From the NCBI GenBank assembly GCA_947502505.1, contig CANNAE010000008.1:1-64000 (forward strand): a stretch of 64,000 nt of DNA. Direction: 5' to 3'. Shown here one piece after another: positions 45,606 through 53,061 of the stretch (the stretch's first letter is position 1; each line of letters begins with the position of its first letter). The notes under the pieces were generated by a model. It worked only from the letters and a program-made list of their open reading frames with translations, did not search any database and was not told the origin of the DNA. Position numbers and translations under genes: made by a program. This DNA comes from an uncultured Planococcus sp. GTDB lineage: Bacteria > Bacillota > Bacilli > Bacillales_A > Planococcaceae.

Positions 45606-46832
45606 TTAGAATGCCCAATTTCCTTGCCGGAAAATCGCTTCGGTTTCGCCATCTTCGGTAATGCCGTCGATGTCCATCTCACTCGATCCAATCATGAAAT
45701 CTTCATGGACGATTGAAGTATTCAAGCCATATTCCCCTAACTGATCGCGCTCCAGATCTTTTCCGCCTTCGAGGCAAGTCGGATAGGAATCGCCGATCGC
45801 TAAATGATTCGATGCGTTTTCGTCAAACAACGTATTATAGAACAAAATGCCGGAAGCCGAAATCGGCGATTCAACCGGCACAAGCGCCACTTCCCCGAGA
45901 TAAGCTGCGCCTTCATCGGCTGAGATCAATTCATCCAACAGTTCCTGCCCGACTTCTGCATGGGCTTTTACGATGCGCCCTTTTTCAAAATACAAGGTGA
46001 AGCCATCGATGATATTGCCTTGGTAGACGAGCGGCTTCGTATTGCGCACCATTCCTTTGACTTCCAGTTTAGCCGGAACGGTATACACTTCTTCTGTCGG
46101 CATATTGGCGATGAACGGCACCTGCTCCGGTGTGCGGGAAGCCCCGCTCATCCACATATGGCCAGTCGGCAAGCCAATCGTCAAATCGGTGCCCGGCGCA
46201 CGGTAATGCAATTTCCGGTAGCGCCGCCCGTTCAATGCGGCTGCCCGCTGTTCCAAGTTCTCGATATGTTCCTGCCACAATGCAACGGCATCGCCGTCTC
46301 CGATGCGCACAGTCTGGAAAATCGCTTGCCATAAGGCTTCCATCTGGTCCTGTTCATCCGGGAATACTTTTTGTGCCCATTTTTCAGAAGGGATCGCGAC
46401 GATCGACCAAGCGATTTTGTCGGATCCGACAGCCTGGCGGTAGCGCTCCAGTGCTTTTCCTGCAGATTTTTGCCCATCGCTCAGGCGTTTTGCCGGAATG
46501 CCGGTAAGCAAGTCCGGGTCTTCCGCATCGATCCAGAGAAATGCGCCTTTATGGTCAATGATGGAGTTGCGCTGTTGTACTGTCCAATCCGGAAACTCGT
46601 GGAACGCAGCGTCCGGTGCCAACTCATAATGCGTCCGCGTCACGAAAGGGTCGGCGAAAGCGACATGGACTTGCTTAGCGCCGGCTTCATAGGCTTTTTC
46701 TACGACCAAGCGCGTGAATTCCACGGTATCTGTCGTTGTTTGAATCAGCAATTCCTGGCCTGGCTGGATATTGACGCCGACACGGACGGTCAATTCCGCA
46801 TATTGCGCCAATTTTTCCTGAAAGCTCATCAT
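45606..46832 (-). CDS. M29 family aminopeptidase, second copy
   Basis: A 408-residue paralogue of the gene at 34398-35630, with the same ligand blocks (MPTEEVYTVP, GEVALVPVESP, NASNHLAIG, IVHEDFMIGSSEMDIDG) and the same GNWAF end. The H in IVHEDF replaces the HVDF of the first copy. It begins ATGATG overlapping the helicase stop, with AGGGG upstream; either ATG may be used. Overlap implies translational coupling to the RNA helicase gene, an unusual partner for a peptidase. Confidence 0.92.
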   Translation of the reverse strand: MMSFQEKLAQYAELTVRVGVNIQPGQELLIQTTTDTVEFTRLVVEKAYEAGAKQVHVAFADPFVTRTHYELAPDAAFHEFPDWTVQQRNSIIDHKGAFLWIDAEDPDLLTGIPAKRLSDGQKSAGKALERYRQAVGSDKIAWSIVAIPSEKWAQKVFPDEQDQMEALWQAIFQTVRIGDGDAVALWQEHIENLEQRAAALNGRRYRKLHYRAPGTDLTIGLPTGHMWMSGASRTPEQVPFIANMPTEEVYTVPAKLEVKGMVRNTKPLVYQGNIIDGFTLYFEKGRIVKAHAEVGQELLDELISADEGAAYLGEVALVPVESPISASGILFYNTLFDENASNHLAIGDSYPTCLEGGKDLERDQLGEYGLNTSIVHEDFMIGSSEMDIDGITEDGETEAIFRQGNWAF

Positions 46833-47986
46833 TTTTTCCCCTTTGCTGTGATGGTTTTGCTATTGCCTTCGATCAATTCGCCGCCGTGCATGATTTTTTG
46901 CACTGGCTTAGCCGGCAATTCTTTCGTCAGTTTCTTATAATGTTTTTCATCGGCATAGGCCAGAAGCGTCAACACTTCCCCATCAGCCCCTGCACGGCCG
47001 GTTCTTCCTGAGCGGTGCAAATACTGTTCGACCGTCATCGGTGCGTCGACGTGTATGACATGTGTCAACTGATCGATATCAAGCCCGCGTGCTGCCACTT
47101 CGGTCGCGATCAACACGGCCGTTTCCCCTTTACGGAAATCGTCCAATGCTTTTTTGCGTTCTTCTTTTTTCATTTCGGAATGCAAAGTCGCGATTTTGGC
47201 ATCACGGAATTTCAGCTTGCTTTCCTTCATCAACACTTGGTCGAGATTGTTGACGAACGCCAAGGCCTTGACCCCTGCCATATGCGACAAACTGCGGAGC
47301 AAGTCGGTCTTGTCGCGCTCATCGACCTTGATAAATGAATGCGTCACTTTGCCTTGCTTCGGCAATTGTTCAGCCGATACTTGTAGGCGCGTCGGCTGCT
47401 TCATCATGCGTTCCGCTACCAATTCGATTTCCTCTGTAATGGTCGCCGATACCAAGACAAGCTGGCGATCCTGCTGTGTTCTTTCGATCAGGTCTTTCAT
47501 GATGCCGCGGTGTTCACGGGCCATCAATTGGTCCCCTTCATCGAGCACCATAATACGCACCTCGTGCATCTTGAGCTTTTTGGTCTTGACCAATTCGTTC
47601 AAGCGACCGGGAGTGCCGACGACGATTGTCGGTTTTTTCTTCAACTTATCCAATTGCCGCTGGATATTGGCGCCGCCGATTAATGGCGTAACGGTTACAT
47701 CCGTGCCTGTAGTCCATTCGCGCAAGACATTGACGATTTGCATCGCAAGCTCTTGTGAAGGGGCGATGATCATCGCCTGCGTATTCGGTTTTTTCGGGTT
47801 GACGCGCTCCAAGATCGGCAAAAGATACGCCAAGGTTTTCCCAGATCCTGTCGGGGATTCCGCTACGATATCATTTCCTGCGAGCATTTCCGGAATCATC
47901 TGTTCCTGGATCGGCATCGCTTCGGTAAAACCGGTTTGTTTCCATTTTTCTTGCCACACAGGGCTCAATTCTTCTATAAATTTCAT
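46829..47986 (-). CDS. yfmL: DEAD-box RNA helicase, YfmL-like
   Basis: A 385-residue two-domain helicase without a long C-terminal extension. Q-motif MPIQEQMIP, motif I ESPTGSGKT, Ia PSQELAMQ, Ib TPGRL, motif II DEGD (149-152, where the family normally has DEAD), III SAT, V ATEVAARGLDID, VI HRSGRTGRAG. Length and sequence fit YfmL, which assists 50S ribosome assembly in B. subtilis; that role is by family only. The start is ATG 47986 with AAGGTGG 8 bases upstream. The leader contains alternative hairpins at 48039-48088. Confidence 0.85.
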   Translation of the reverse strand: MKFIEELSPVWQEKWKQTGFTEAMPIQEQMIPEMLAGNDIVAESPTGSGKTLAYLLPILERVNPKKPNTQAMIIAPSQELAMQIVNVLREWTTGTDVTVTPLIGGANIQRQLDKLKKKPTIVVGTPGRLNELVKTKKLKMHEVRIMVLDEGDQLMAREHRGIMKDLIERTQQDRQLVLVSATITEEIELVAERMMKQPTRLQVSAEQLPKQGKVTHSFIKVDERDKTDLLRSLSHMAGVKALAFVNNLDQVLMKESKLKFRDAKIATLHSEMKKEERKKALDDFRKGETAVLIATEVAARGLDIDQLTHVIHVDAPMTVEQYLHRSGRTGRAGADGEVLTLLAYADEKHYKKLTKELPAKPVQKIMHGGELIEGNSKTITAKGKK

Positions 47987-48038
47987 GTGCCATTCCACCT
48001 TCTTTTCAATGCCTTAAGTGTACCATATTCGGCTCACC

Positions 48039-48088
48039 GCCGCCTTTTCCGGCAAATGAAAAGGCGGCTCCTTTTTTCAAGGAACCGC
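48039..48088 (-). promoter_or_regulatory. overlapping alternative hairpins between DHA2 pump and helicase operon
   Basis: Minus strand reading: hairpin 1 is GCGGTTCCTT/AAGGAGCCGC (48064-48088, one mismatch) followed by CTTTTC. Hairpin 2 is the perfect GCCGCCTTTT/AAAAGGCGGC (48039-48068). They share GCCGC (48064-48068), so only one can form. The first acts as terminator for the pump gene; the second lies in the helicase leader. Confidence 0.55.
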
Positions 48089-48094
48089 ACTTTT

Positions 48095-49561
48095 TCAATC
48101 GGCATAACGTTGTTTGTAGACACGTTCTTTCTGTGCTTCTGTTGCTTTTTGGTTAGGCTTTTTGATGAAGAGCGCCAATAGGAAAGCAGCGAGCGCGATA
48201 TAAGTCGATACCGTAAACGAGAAATTGATGCCTTCAAGCATGGCAGGGATGGTCGCTTCTTGCGGGCTCGTGCCGGAAGCGACCAAATCTTGGACCGTCG
48301 ATTCGGTGCGCGTATTCATCAAGGTCACGAGAAACGCAGAACCGATCGCGCCGGAAACTTGCTGCAAAGTATTGTTGATGGCTGTCCCGTGCGGATAGGA
48401 TTTCATCGGCAATTGGTTGAGCCCATTGGTCATGACCGGCATCATGACCATTGAAATCCCGAACATGCGCAATGTGTAAATCGCCATGATCTGATAATAA
48501 CCGGTATCCAGTGTCAGATTGCTGAACAGGTAGGTGGTGATGACCACAAGAGCCAGTCCCGGCAACGCCAAAACTTTGGCGCCGAACCGGTCAAAGATGC
48601 GCCCGGTAATTGGTGACATGATTCCCATGACGAGTGCGCCAGGAAGCATCATCAAGCCGGACTGGATCGGGGAAATGCCTTTGATGGTCTGGATATAAAT
48701 CGGCATGAGGATCATGGCCGAGAACATGGCCATCGATAAAGTAATCGAAATGACTGAAGACAATGCGAACATCGGGTGCTTATAGACGCGCAGTTCCAAT
48801 AAAGGCTCTTTTAGCTTCATTTGGCGGAAGGCGAAGACCGTCAAGGACAGCAGGCCGACCGCTATCGTCAAATAGACAGCTGGATTTTCCCAGCCGAGCG
48901 ATCCGGCTGAACTAAATCCGTACAGCAACCCGCCGAACCCAAGGCTCGATAAAACAAGTGACAAGGGATCAAGCGACAGTTCGCGATTTTGGAACGTCAG
49001 GTTTTTCAATTTGAAGATCCCGAGCAAGAGCGGGATCAAAGCTACCGGCAAGACGATGAAAAACAGCACTCTCCAGGAGTAAGTCTGGACGATAAATCCG
49101 GAAAGGGTCGGGCCGATTGCGGGCGCGACGACCATGACCATGCCGAAGACGCCCATCGCCTGCCCTCTTTTCTCGACCGGGAATGCGGCGAGCATGACAT
49201 TCATCAATAAAGGCATCATAAGTGCAGCGCCAGAAGCCTGTATCATGCGGCCGATCAATAGTACAGAAAATGCCGGCGCCAATGCGGCCAGCAAGGTCCC
49301 CACCGAGAACAAGGACATTGCGACAATGAAAATGGCGCGGTTCGAATAGCGTTGAATCAAATAAGCGCTCGCCGGGATCAAGATACCGTTGACGAGCATA
49401 TAGCCCGTAACAAGCCATTGGGCAGTTGCGGCGTCGACGTTCAGATCGATCATGATTTCCGGCAGGGCAATATTTAAAAGGGTTTGGTTGAAAATCGCCA
49501 CAAATGCCCCAGTGAACAAAATGGCGATAATTGCATATGGTGGTTTCGTTGTTTCTTTCAT
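48095..49561 (-). CDS. DHA2 family (EmrB/QacA-like) multidrug efflux MFS transporter
   Basis: A 488-residue 14-helix proton antiporter. It opens with LFTGAFVAIFNQTLLNIALPEIM (motif D1), followed by GRMIQASGAALMMP and the antiporter motif C region GMVMVVAPAIGPTLSG near residue 140. ITGRIFDRFGAK is the second motif A. GGAGG lies 4 bases before the chosen ATG. A TetR gene is divergent, and a palindromic operator lies between the -35 and -10 elements of this gene, so the regulator is inferred to repress it. Drug substrates are not predictable. Confidence 0.9.
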   Translation of the reverse strand: MKETTKPPYAIIAILFTGAFVAIFNQTLLNIALPEIMIDLNVDAATAQWLVTGYMLVNGILIPASAYLIQRYSNRAIFIVAMSLFSVGTLLAALAPAFSVLLIGRMIQASGAALMMPLLMNVMLAAFPVEKRGQAMGVFGMVMVVAPAIGPTLSGFIVQTYSWRVLFFIVLPVALIPLLLGIFKLKNLTFQNRELSLDPLSLVLSSLGFGGLLYGFSSAGSLGWENPAVYLTIAVGLLSLTVFAFRQMKLKEPLLELRVYKHPMFALSSVISITLSMAMFSAMILMPIYIQTIKGISPIQSGLMMLPGALVMGIMSPITGRIFDRFGAKVLALPGLALVVITTYLFSNLTLDTGYYQIMAIYTLRMFGISMVMMPVMTNGLNQLPMKSYPHGTAINNTLQQVSGAIGSAFLVTLMNTRTESTVQDLVASGTSPQEATIPAMLEGINFSFTVSTYIALAAFLLALFIKKPNQKATEAQKERVYKQRYAD

Positions 49562-49615
49562 CGTTCGTTCCTCCGTCTCACCGAATGGTTTCGGCTTTTT
49601 ATACTCTATCGACAT

Positions 49616-49644
49616 ATTTTATACTCATAGTATAATTTTTACAA
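49616..49644 (-). promoter_or_regulatory. promoter of the DHA2 efflux gene
   Basis: Minus strand TTGTAA (49639-49644), 17-base spacer, TAAAAT (49616-49621). The spacer is occupied by a TetR-type operator. Confidence 0.6.
49619..49635. promoter_or_regulatory. TetR-type operator
   Basis: TTATACTCATAGTATAA: perfect 7-base arms around a 3-base centre, lying between the -35 and -10 of the efflux gene in the divergent interval. TATACT half-sites recur at about 49600 and near the tetR start (49712-49719). Confidence 0.65.
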
Positions 49645-49743
49645 GAAAGATGAACCGGCTACCCACAATAAGTTTGAAACATTGATTTCATCGGCTTTTG
49701 ACGGTATGCTTTGGCTATACTATCAGTCCAAAAAGGGGATATT

Positions 49744-50586
49744 ATGAATCCTAAAAAACAACAAATCATTAACGCCGCCCACCATTTGTTCATCAAAAAA
49801 GGGTATAACGCCTCGTCCATACAAGACATCCTGGATGAAGCCGGCATTTCAAAAGGTACCTTCTATAATTATTTCACTTCCAAATCGGAATGCCTCATCG
49901 CCTTGATGGAGTCGATTGCCGAAGATATCCGGGCCGCACGCATCTCCATTGCTTTCGGGGAATCGCCTAGCGATCTGGAGCTTTTCGCAAAACAACTCGC
50001 AATCCGCATCTGCATGAACCATGAGAAGAATTTGTTTTCCTTGTATGAAAGCATTTTCTACTCTCAAGATGAGGAATTGAAAGTTTTCGGAAAAAGCCAG
50101 TACATTCTGGAATTGCAGTGGTTAAGCAGCCGGATTGTCGATTTATTCGGGGAACAAGCACGGCCTTATGCACTTGAAAACGCCGCGATCGCAAATGGCG
50201 CCCTTCAGCAATTGATGCATGTATGGCGCTTTGGCACTGAGCAGCAGCTGCCGCTCGACGAATTGACCGCCTATATTGTGCACCGCATGAAACAATCGGT
50301 GGAGATTCAATTGAAAGACGGCAAGCGATTTCTCTCTGATGGCCTACTGGCCCAGCATCAGCAATTGCCGACCTTATCCGATAGCGCCCGTCAATTGCAA
50401 GCTTTCATAGAGCAGGCGGAAAACGCTGACATCAAGCAATTGCTGACATTCCTCGCCGACGAATTGACCGCCGAACAACCGCGCAATGCGGTGCTTGACA
50501 GTGTGCTGACTTCTTTGGGCAAAAATACAGAGTCCGAGGCAGAATTGCAAATATTACTTGAACAAGTATGGCGCCAAATCAAATGA
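49744..50586 (+). CDS. TetR/AcrR family transcriptional regulator
   Basis: A 280-residue repressor. The N-terminal HTH is classic (IINAAHHLFIKKGYNASSIQ, then EAGISKGTFYNYFTSKSECL, residues 7-50). The ligand domain is longer than usual (about 190 residues is typical for the whole family), with an extra C-terminal helical region after residue 190. AAAGGGG precedes the ATG. Divergent from a DHA2 efflux pump with an operator palindrome between them; autoregulation and ligand-induced release are inferred. Confidence 0.9.
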   Translation: MNPKKQQIINAAHHLFIKKGYNASSIQDILDEAGISKGTFYNYFTSKSECLIALMESIAEDIRAARISIAFGESPSDLELFAKQLAIRICMNHEKNLFSLYESIFYSQDEELKVFGKSQYILELQWLSSRIVDLFGEQARPYALENAAIANGALQQLMHVWRFGTEQQLPLDELTAYIVHRMKQSVEIQLKDGKRFLSDGLLAQHQQLPTLSDSARQLQAFIEQAENADIKQLLTFLADELTAEQPRNAVLDSVLTSLGKNTESEAELQILLEQVWRQIK

Positions 50587-50629
50587 AAAAATCCCCTTCC
50601 CTGGAATTTTCTCCAGAGAAGGGGATTTT
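50586..50629. terminator. bidirectional terminator
   Basis: AAAATCCCCTTC...GAAGGGGATTTT with inner CTGGA/TCCAG pairing, between tetR and the amidase gene. Confidence 0.9.
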
Positions 50630-50630
50630 C

Positions 50631-52079
50631 TTATGAGGGACGCCTCCGCCCCGCTGCCGCTTGTTCAAACGCATACGCATATTCAATCAACTTCGGCTCA
50701 TCGAATGCCTGACCGGCAAAGGTAATGCCAAACGGTTCACCCGATTCCGTCAATCCCGATGGCACCGTAATCGAAGGGAATCCGGCAGCTGCCCCAATAT
50801 TGCAGCCAAAATCCTTTGGCAGCAGAAGGGCGTCTGCGCCGGCTTGCCGGAGATGCTTGTTCATGCCTTGTTCAGCTGCGAGGAACCGGTTGCGCTCAAG
50901 CGCCTCGACATATTCACGCTCCGTCAAGTTCCCGCTCATGCCATTTGCCTGCTCCAATAGATTTTGCCCGAATTTCAGCATCTGTTCTGCATGCTCTTCG
51001 TTGTATGAAATGATGTCCCCCATCGAACGAATCCGGTGGTCGGGGTTCGAACGAGCCAAATAGGCATTCAAGTCTGCTTTGAATTCATGGAGCAGCACCG
51101 CAAAGCCGAGATCTTCCTGATCGACGCCGATATCGACTTCCTTGATGGTGGCTCCGCATGCGCGCAACTGCTCCATGGCTGCTTCGAAAGCTTTGGCCTG
51201 GTCATCCGGAATTTCTTTAAATAATTGACGGTCCAATCCGAGGACGACGCCGGACAATCCGTCGCGTTTCAAATGCTGCTGCCAATCATAGTTCTTGAAC
51301 GGTTCGGCAAACCCTGTAATTTCGTCTTCCGGGTCTGTCCCGATCAATGCGGCGAATACCGTCACGGCATCTTCCACTGTACGCGCCAGCGCCCCAGCTG
51401 TATCTTGTGTATGCGATAAGGGAATGATTCCCGTTCGGCTCACCAGGCCGATCGTTGGCTTAATGCCGACGAGGCTGTTCTGTGCCGCCGGATTGATGAC
51501 CGACCCGGACGTTTCTGTCCCGACTGCAGCCGAAGCCAGATTCGAAGCCACCCCGGCTGCCGATCCAGAACTCGACCCGCCGACGTCGAAAGGGCCGTAG
51601 GGATTTTTCACTTGGCCGCCGCGCGAGCTATAGCCGTTAGTCATTTTATCGCTCATGAAATTCGCCCACTCGGTCATATTCGTTTTTCCGAGGATGATGG
51701 CGCCTGCCTCACGCAGCTTTTCCACTATTTTGGCATCGCGCAGCGCATAATGGTCTGCCATCGCCAGCGACCCTGCGCTTGTGTGCATTTTGTCGGCTGT
51801 GTCCATATTGTCTTTCACGAATAGAGGGATGCCATGCAATTTCGAGCGCGGCCCTTTTTGCTTGCGCTCAAAGTCCAACACTCGTGCAGCAAGCAATGCG
51901 TCGGGGTTAATCTCGAGCACGGCGTGTATATTTTTATCGCGCAGCGAAATATTTTCCTTATACATCAGCACGAGTTCTTCCGATGTCAGTTTGCCCGCTT
52001 CCAGTTCTTTTTGCAACTCGGCAATCGTCATCTCATCGAGCTTGTTTTTCCGGTAGTCTTCCAGTTTTTGATGATGCAT
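50631..52079 (-). CDS. amidase signature family protein
   Basis: A 482-residue amidase. The Ser-cisSer-Lys triad is K89 (IPLFVKDN), S169 (GGSSSGSAAG) and S193 (TETSGSVI). It resembles GatA in the core but has an N-terminal helical segment and a different C-terminal region, and it is not linked to gatB or gatC. It is likely to be a general or peptide amidase rather than a tRNA amidotransferase subunit. AGGAGG lies before the ATG at 52079; upstream in-frame starts are unsupported. No signal peptide. Confidence 0.9.
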   Translation of the reverse strand: MHHQKLEDYRKNKLDEMTIAELQKELEAGKLTSEELVLMYKENISLRDKNIHAVLEINPDALLAARVLDFERKQKGPRSKLHGIPLFVKDNMDTADKMHTSAGSLAMADHYALRDAKIVEKLREAGAIILGKTNMTEWANFMSDKMTNGYSSRGGQVKNPYGPFDVGGSSSGSAAGVASNLASAAVGTETSGSVINPAAQNSLVGIKPTIGLVSRTGIIPLSHTQDTAGALARTVEDAVTVFAALIGTDPEDEITGFAEPFKNYDWQQHLKRDGLSGVVLGLDRQLFKEIPDDQAKAFEAAMEQLRACGATIKEVDIGVDQEDLGFAVLLHEFKADLNAYLARSNPDHRIRSMGDIISYNEEHAEQMLKFGQNLLEQANGMSGNLTEREYVEALERNRFLAAEQGMNKHLRQAGADALLLPKDFGCNIGAAAGFPSITVPSGLTESGEPFGITFAGQAFDEPKLIEYAYAFEQAAAGRRRPS

Positions 52080-52133
52080 GGCTGCTCCTCCTACATGGTT
52101 CAAAATAAGCCTCTTCTAGGGCATTAGCTATCT

Positions 52134-52165
52134 AAAAAAGCCTGAGCTCATGAGCTTAGGCTTTT
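52134..52165. terminator. terminator overlapping the end of the Fbp-like gene
   Basis: AAAAGCCTGAGCTCATGAGCTTAGGCTTTT, nearly perfect palindrome with A/T flanks; ends the minus-strand small gene. Confidence 0.8.
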
Positions 52166-52306
52166 ATCGGTATATTCCTTTAGCAGTTCAAATAAGGACA
52201 GTTCGTAAAGCTGCCTGCCGTTGATCTTGAAGACATTTTTCGAAACGAGCTCATCAATGACCATCGACCGTTTGTCTTCGAATTTTGACTCGGGTATGTG
52301 TTCCAT
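52148..52306 (-). CDS. Fbp-like small protein (Fur-regulated basic protein family)
   Basis: A 52-residue protein beginning MEHIPESKFEDKRSMVIDEL, followed by SKNVFKINGRQLYELSLFELLKEY. The IDEL...GRQLYELSLxEL pattern is that of the Fur-regulated basic protein (FbpA) family of Bacillus, small proteins thought to help the sRNA FsrA in iron sparing. Here no classical Fur box is visible, but a 13-base palindrome lies just upstream. AAGGAG is 12 bases before the ATG. The stop codon falls within the terminator stem. Confidence 0.68.
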   Translation of the reverse strand: MEHIPESKFEDKRSMVIDELVSKNVFKINGRQLYELSLFELLKEYTDKSLSS

Positions 52307-52328
52307 CGTGCTTCTTCTCTCCTTGCAG

Positions 52329-52341
52329 ATAGTGTCACTAT
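52329..52341. promoter_or_regulatory. palindrome upstream of the Fbp-like gene
   Basis: ATAGTGTCACTAT, 6+1+6 perfect dyad, 22 bases before the ATG and just downstream of a possible promoter (minus TTTTAG-N17-TATAGA). It is a likely operator but does not match Fur or PerR consensus. Confidence 0.45.
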
Positions 52342-52432
52342 TTCTATACCCGAAACGATAACAGCCTAAAACCTGCCAAAAGAAAAACTGCCGATAATTT
52401 TTTCGGCCGCCCCAGTTTCGACAAATTTCTGC

Positions 52433-52858
52433 TTAGGCTTTGCCGGGATAGCGCTCCTGCAAATAAGAAACTGCATTGCGAATCAATTCTTTCAGCACTT
52501 CCGGATCGATATCGCTGAGCTTATTGATGTAAATGCAGGATTTACCGGCCGTGCATTTTCCCAAACGCTCGAGCGCATCCGGCTCTTTGTCCGCACATCC
52601 TGTCAGATACAGGCTGATTTTCGCTTTGCGCGGGGAAAACCCGGCGAGAGGCGCGTCGCCTTCATGGCCTGTCGCGTAGCGATAATGGTAAGACCCGAAA
52701 CCGATGATGCTATCGCCCCACATTTTTGCCGGATAGCCTGTCGCCTGTTCGAAAATCTCCAGCAGCCGGTAAGCGTCCTCTTTCTTCGACGGCTTTTCGA
52801 CCGTTTCGATAAATTCGATGACGCTGCCTTCGTGCTCTTTCGTTTTTTGTTCGTACAT
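52433..52858 (-). CDS. DUF1801 domain-containing protein
   Basis: A 141-residue YdhG-like protein of DUF1801: VIEFIETVEKPSKKEDAYRL, AKMWGDSIIGFGSYHYRYATG and GKCTAGKSCIYINKLSDID. A small alpha/beta cytosolic fold related to iron-chaperone-like (frataxin-fold) proteins. The family function is not settled. AAAGGAGG lies 7 bases before the ATG. Stands alone between the Fbp-like gene and rlmCD. Loose iron context with the Fbp-like neighbour is suggestive only. Confidence 0.85.
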   Translation of the reverse strand: MYEQKTKEHEGSVIEFIETVEKPSKKEDAYRLLEIFEQATGYPAKMWGDSIIGFGSYHYRYATGHEGDAPLAGFSPRKAKISLYLTGCADKEPDALERLGKCTAGKSCIYINKLSDIDPEVLKELIRNAVSYLQERYPGKA

Positions 52859-52994
52859 TCCGATTCCTCCTTTGGGAAGCTCTCTGCTTCATACTACTTC
52901 CATAGCCACCGCCGGTTATCCTGCTTTGCAACCAGCTGCTTGCTTGTATCACGCTGACGCCAAAGCCATCTCCGTGATCGATTGTATGATTGCG

Positions 52995-53042
52995 CAAAAA
53001 AAGCTCCCTCTGCTGCTTTAAAGAACAGTCAGTGGGAGCTGT
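52995..53042 (-). terminator. terminator after rlmCD
   Basis: Minus strand AGCTCCCACTG...CAGAGGGAGCT followed by TTTTTTT. Confidence 0.85.
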
Positions 53043-53061
53043 TTATCAGATGGTGGGCCGC

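Noticed and set aside
50631..52079. Second GatA subunit
   Set aside because: The triad is shared by all amidase-signature enzymes, but the flanking regions differ from GatA and no gatB or gatC partner is present; a complete gatCAB lies at 60194-63399.
52325..52345. Fur box ahead of the Fbp-like gene
   Set aside because: The dyad ATAGTGTCACTAT is a good palindrome but does not match the 7-1-7 Fur pattern TGATAATNATTATCA.
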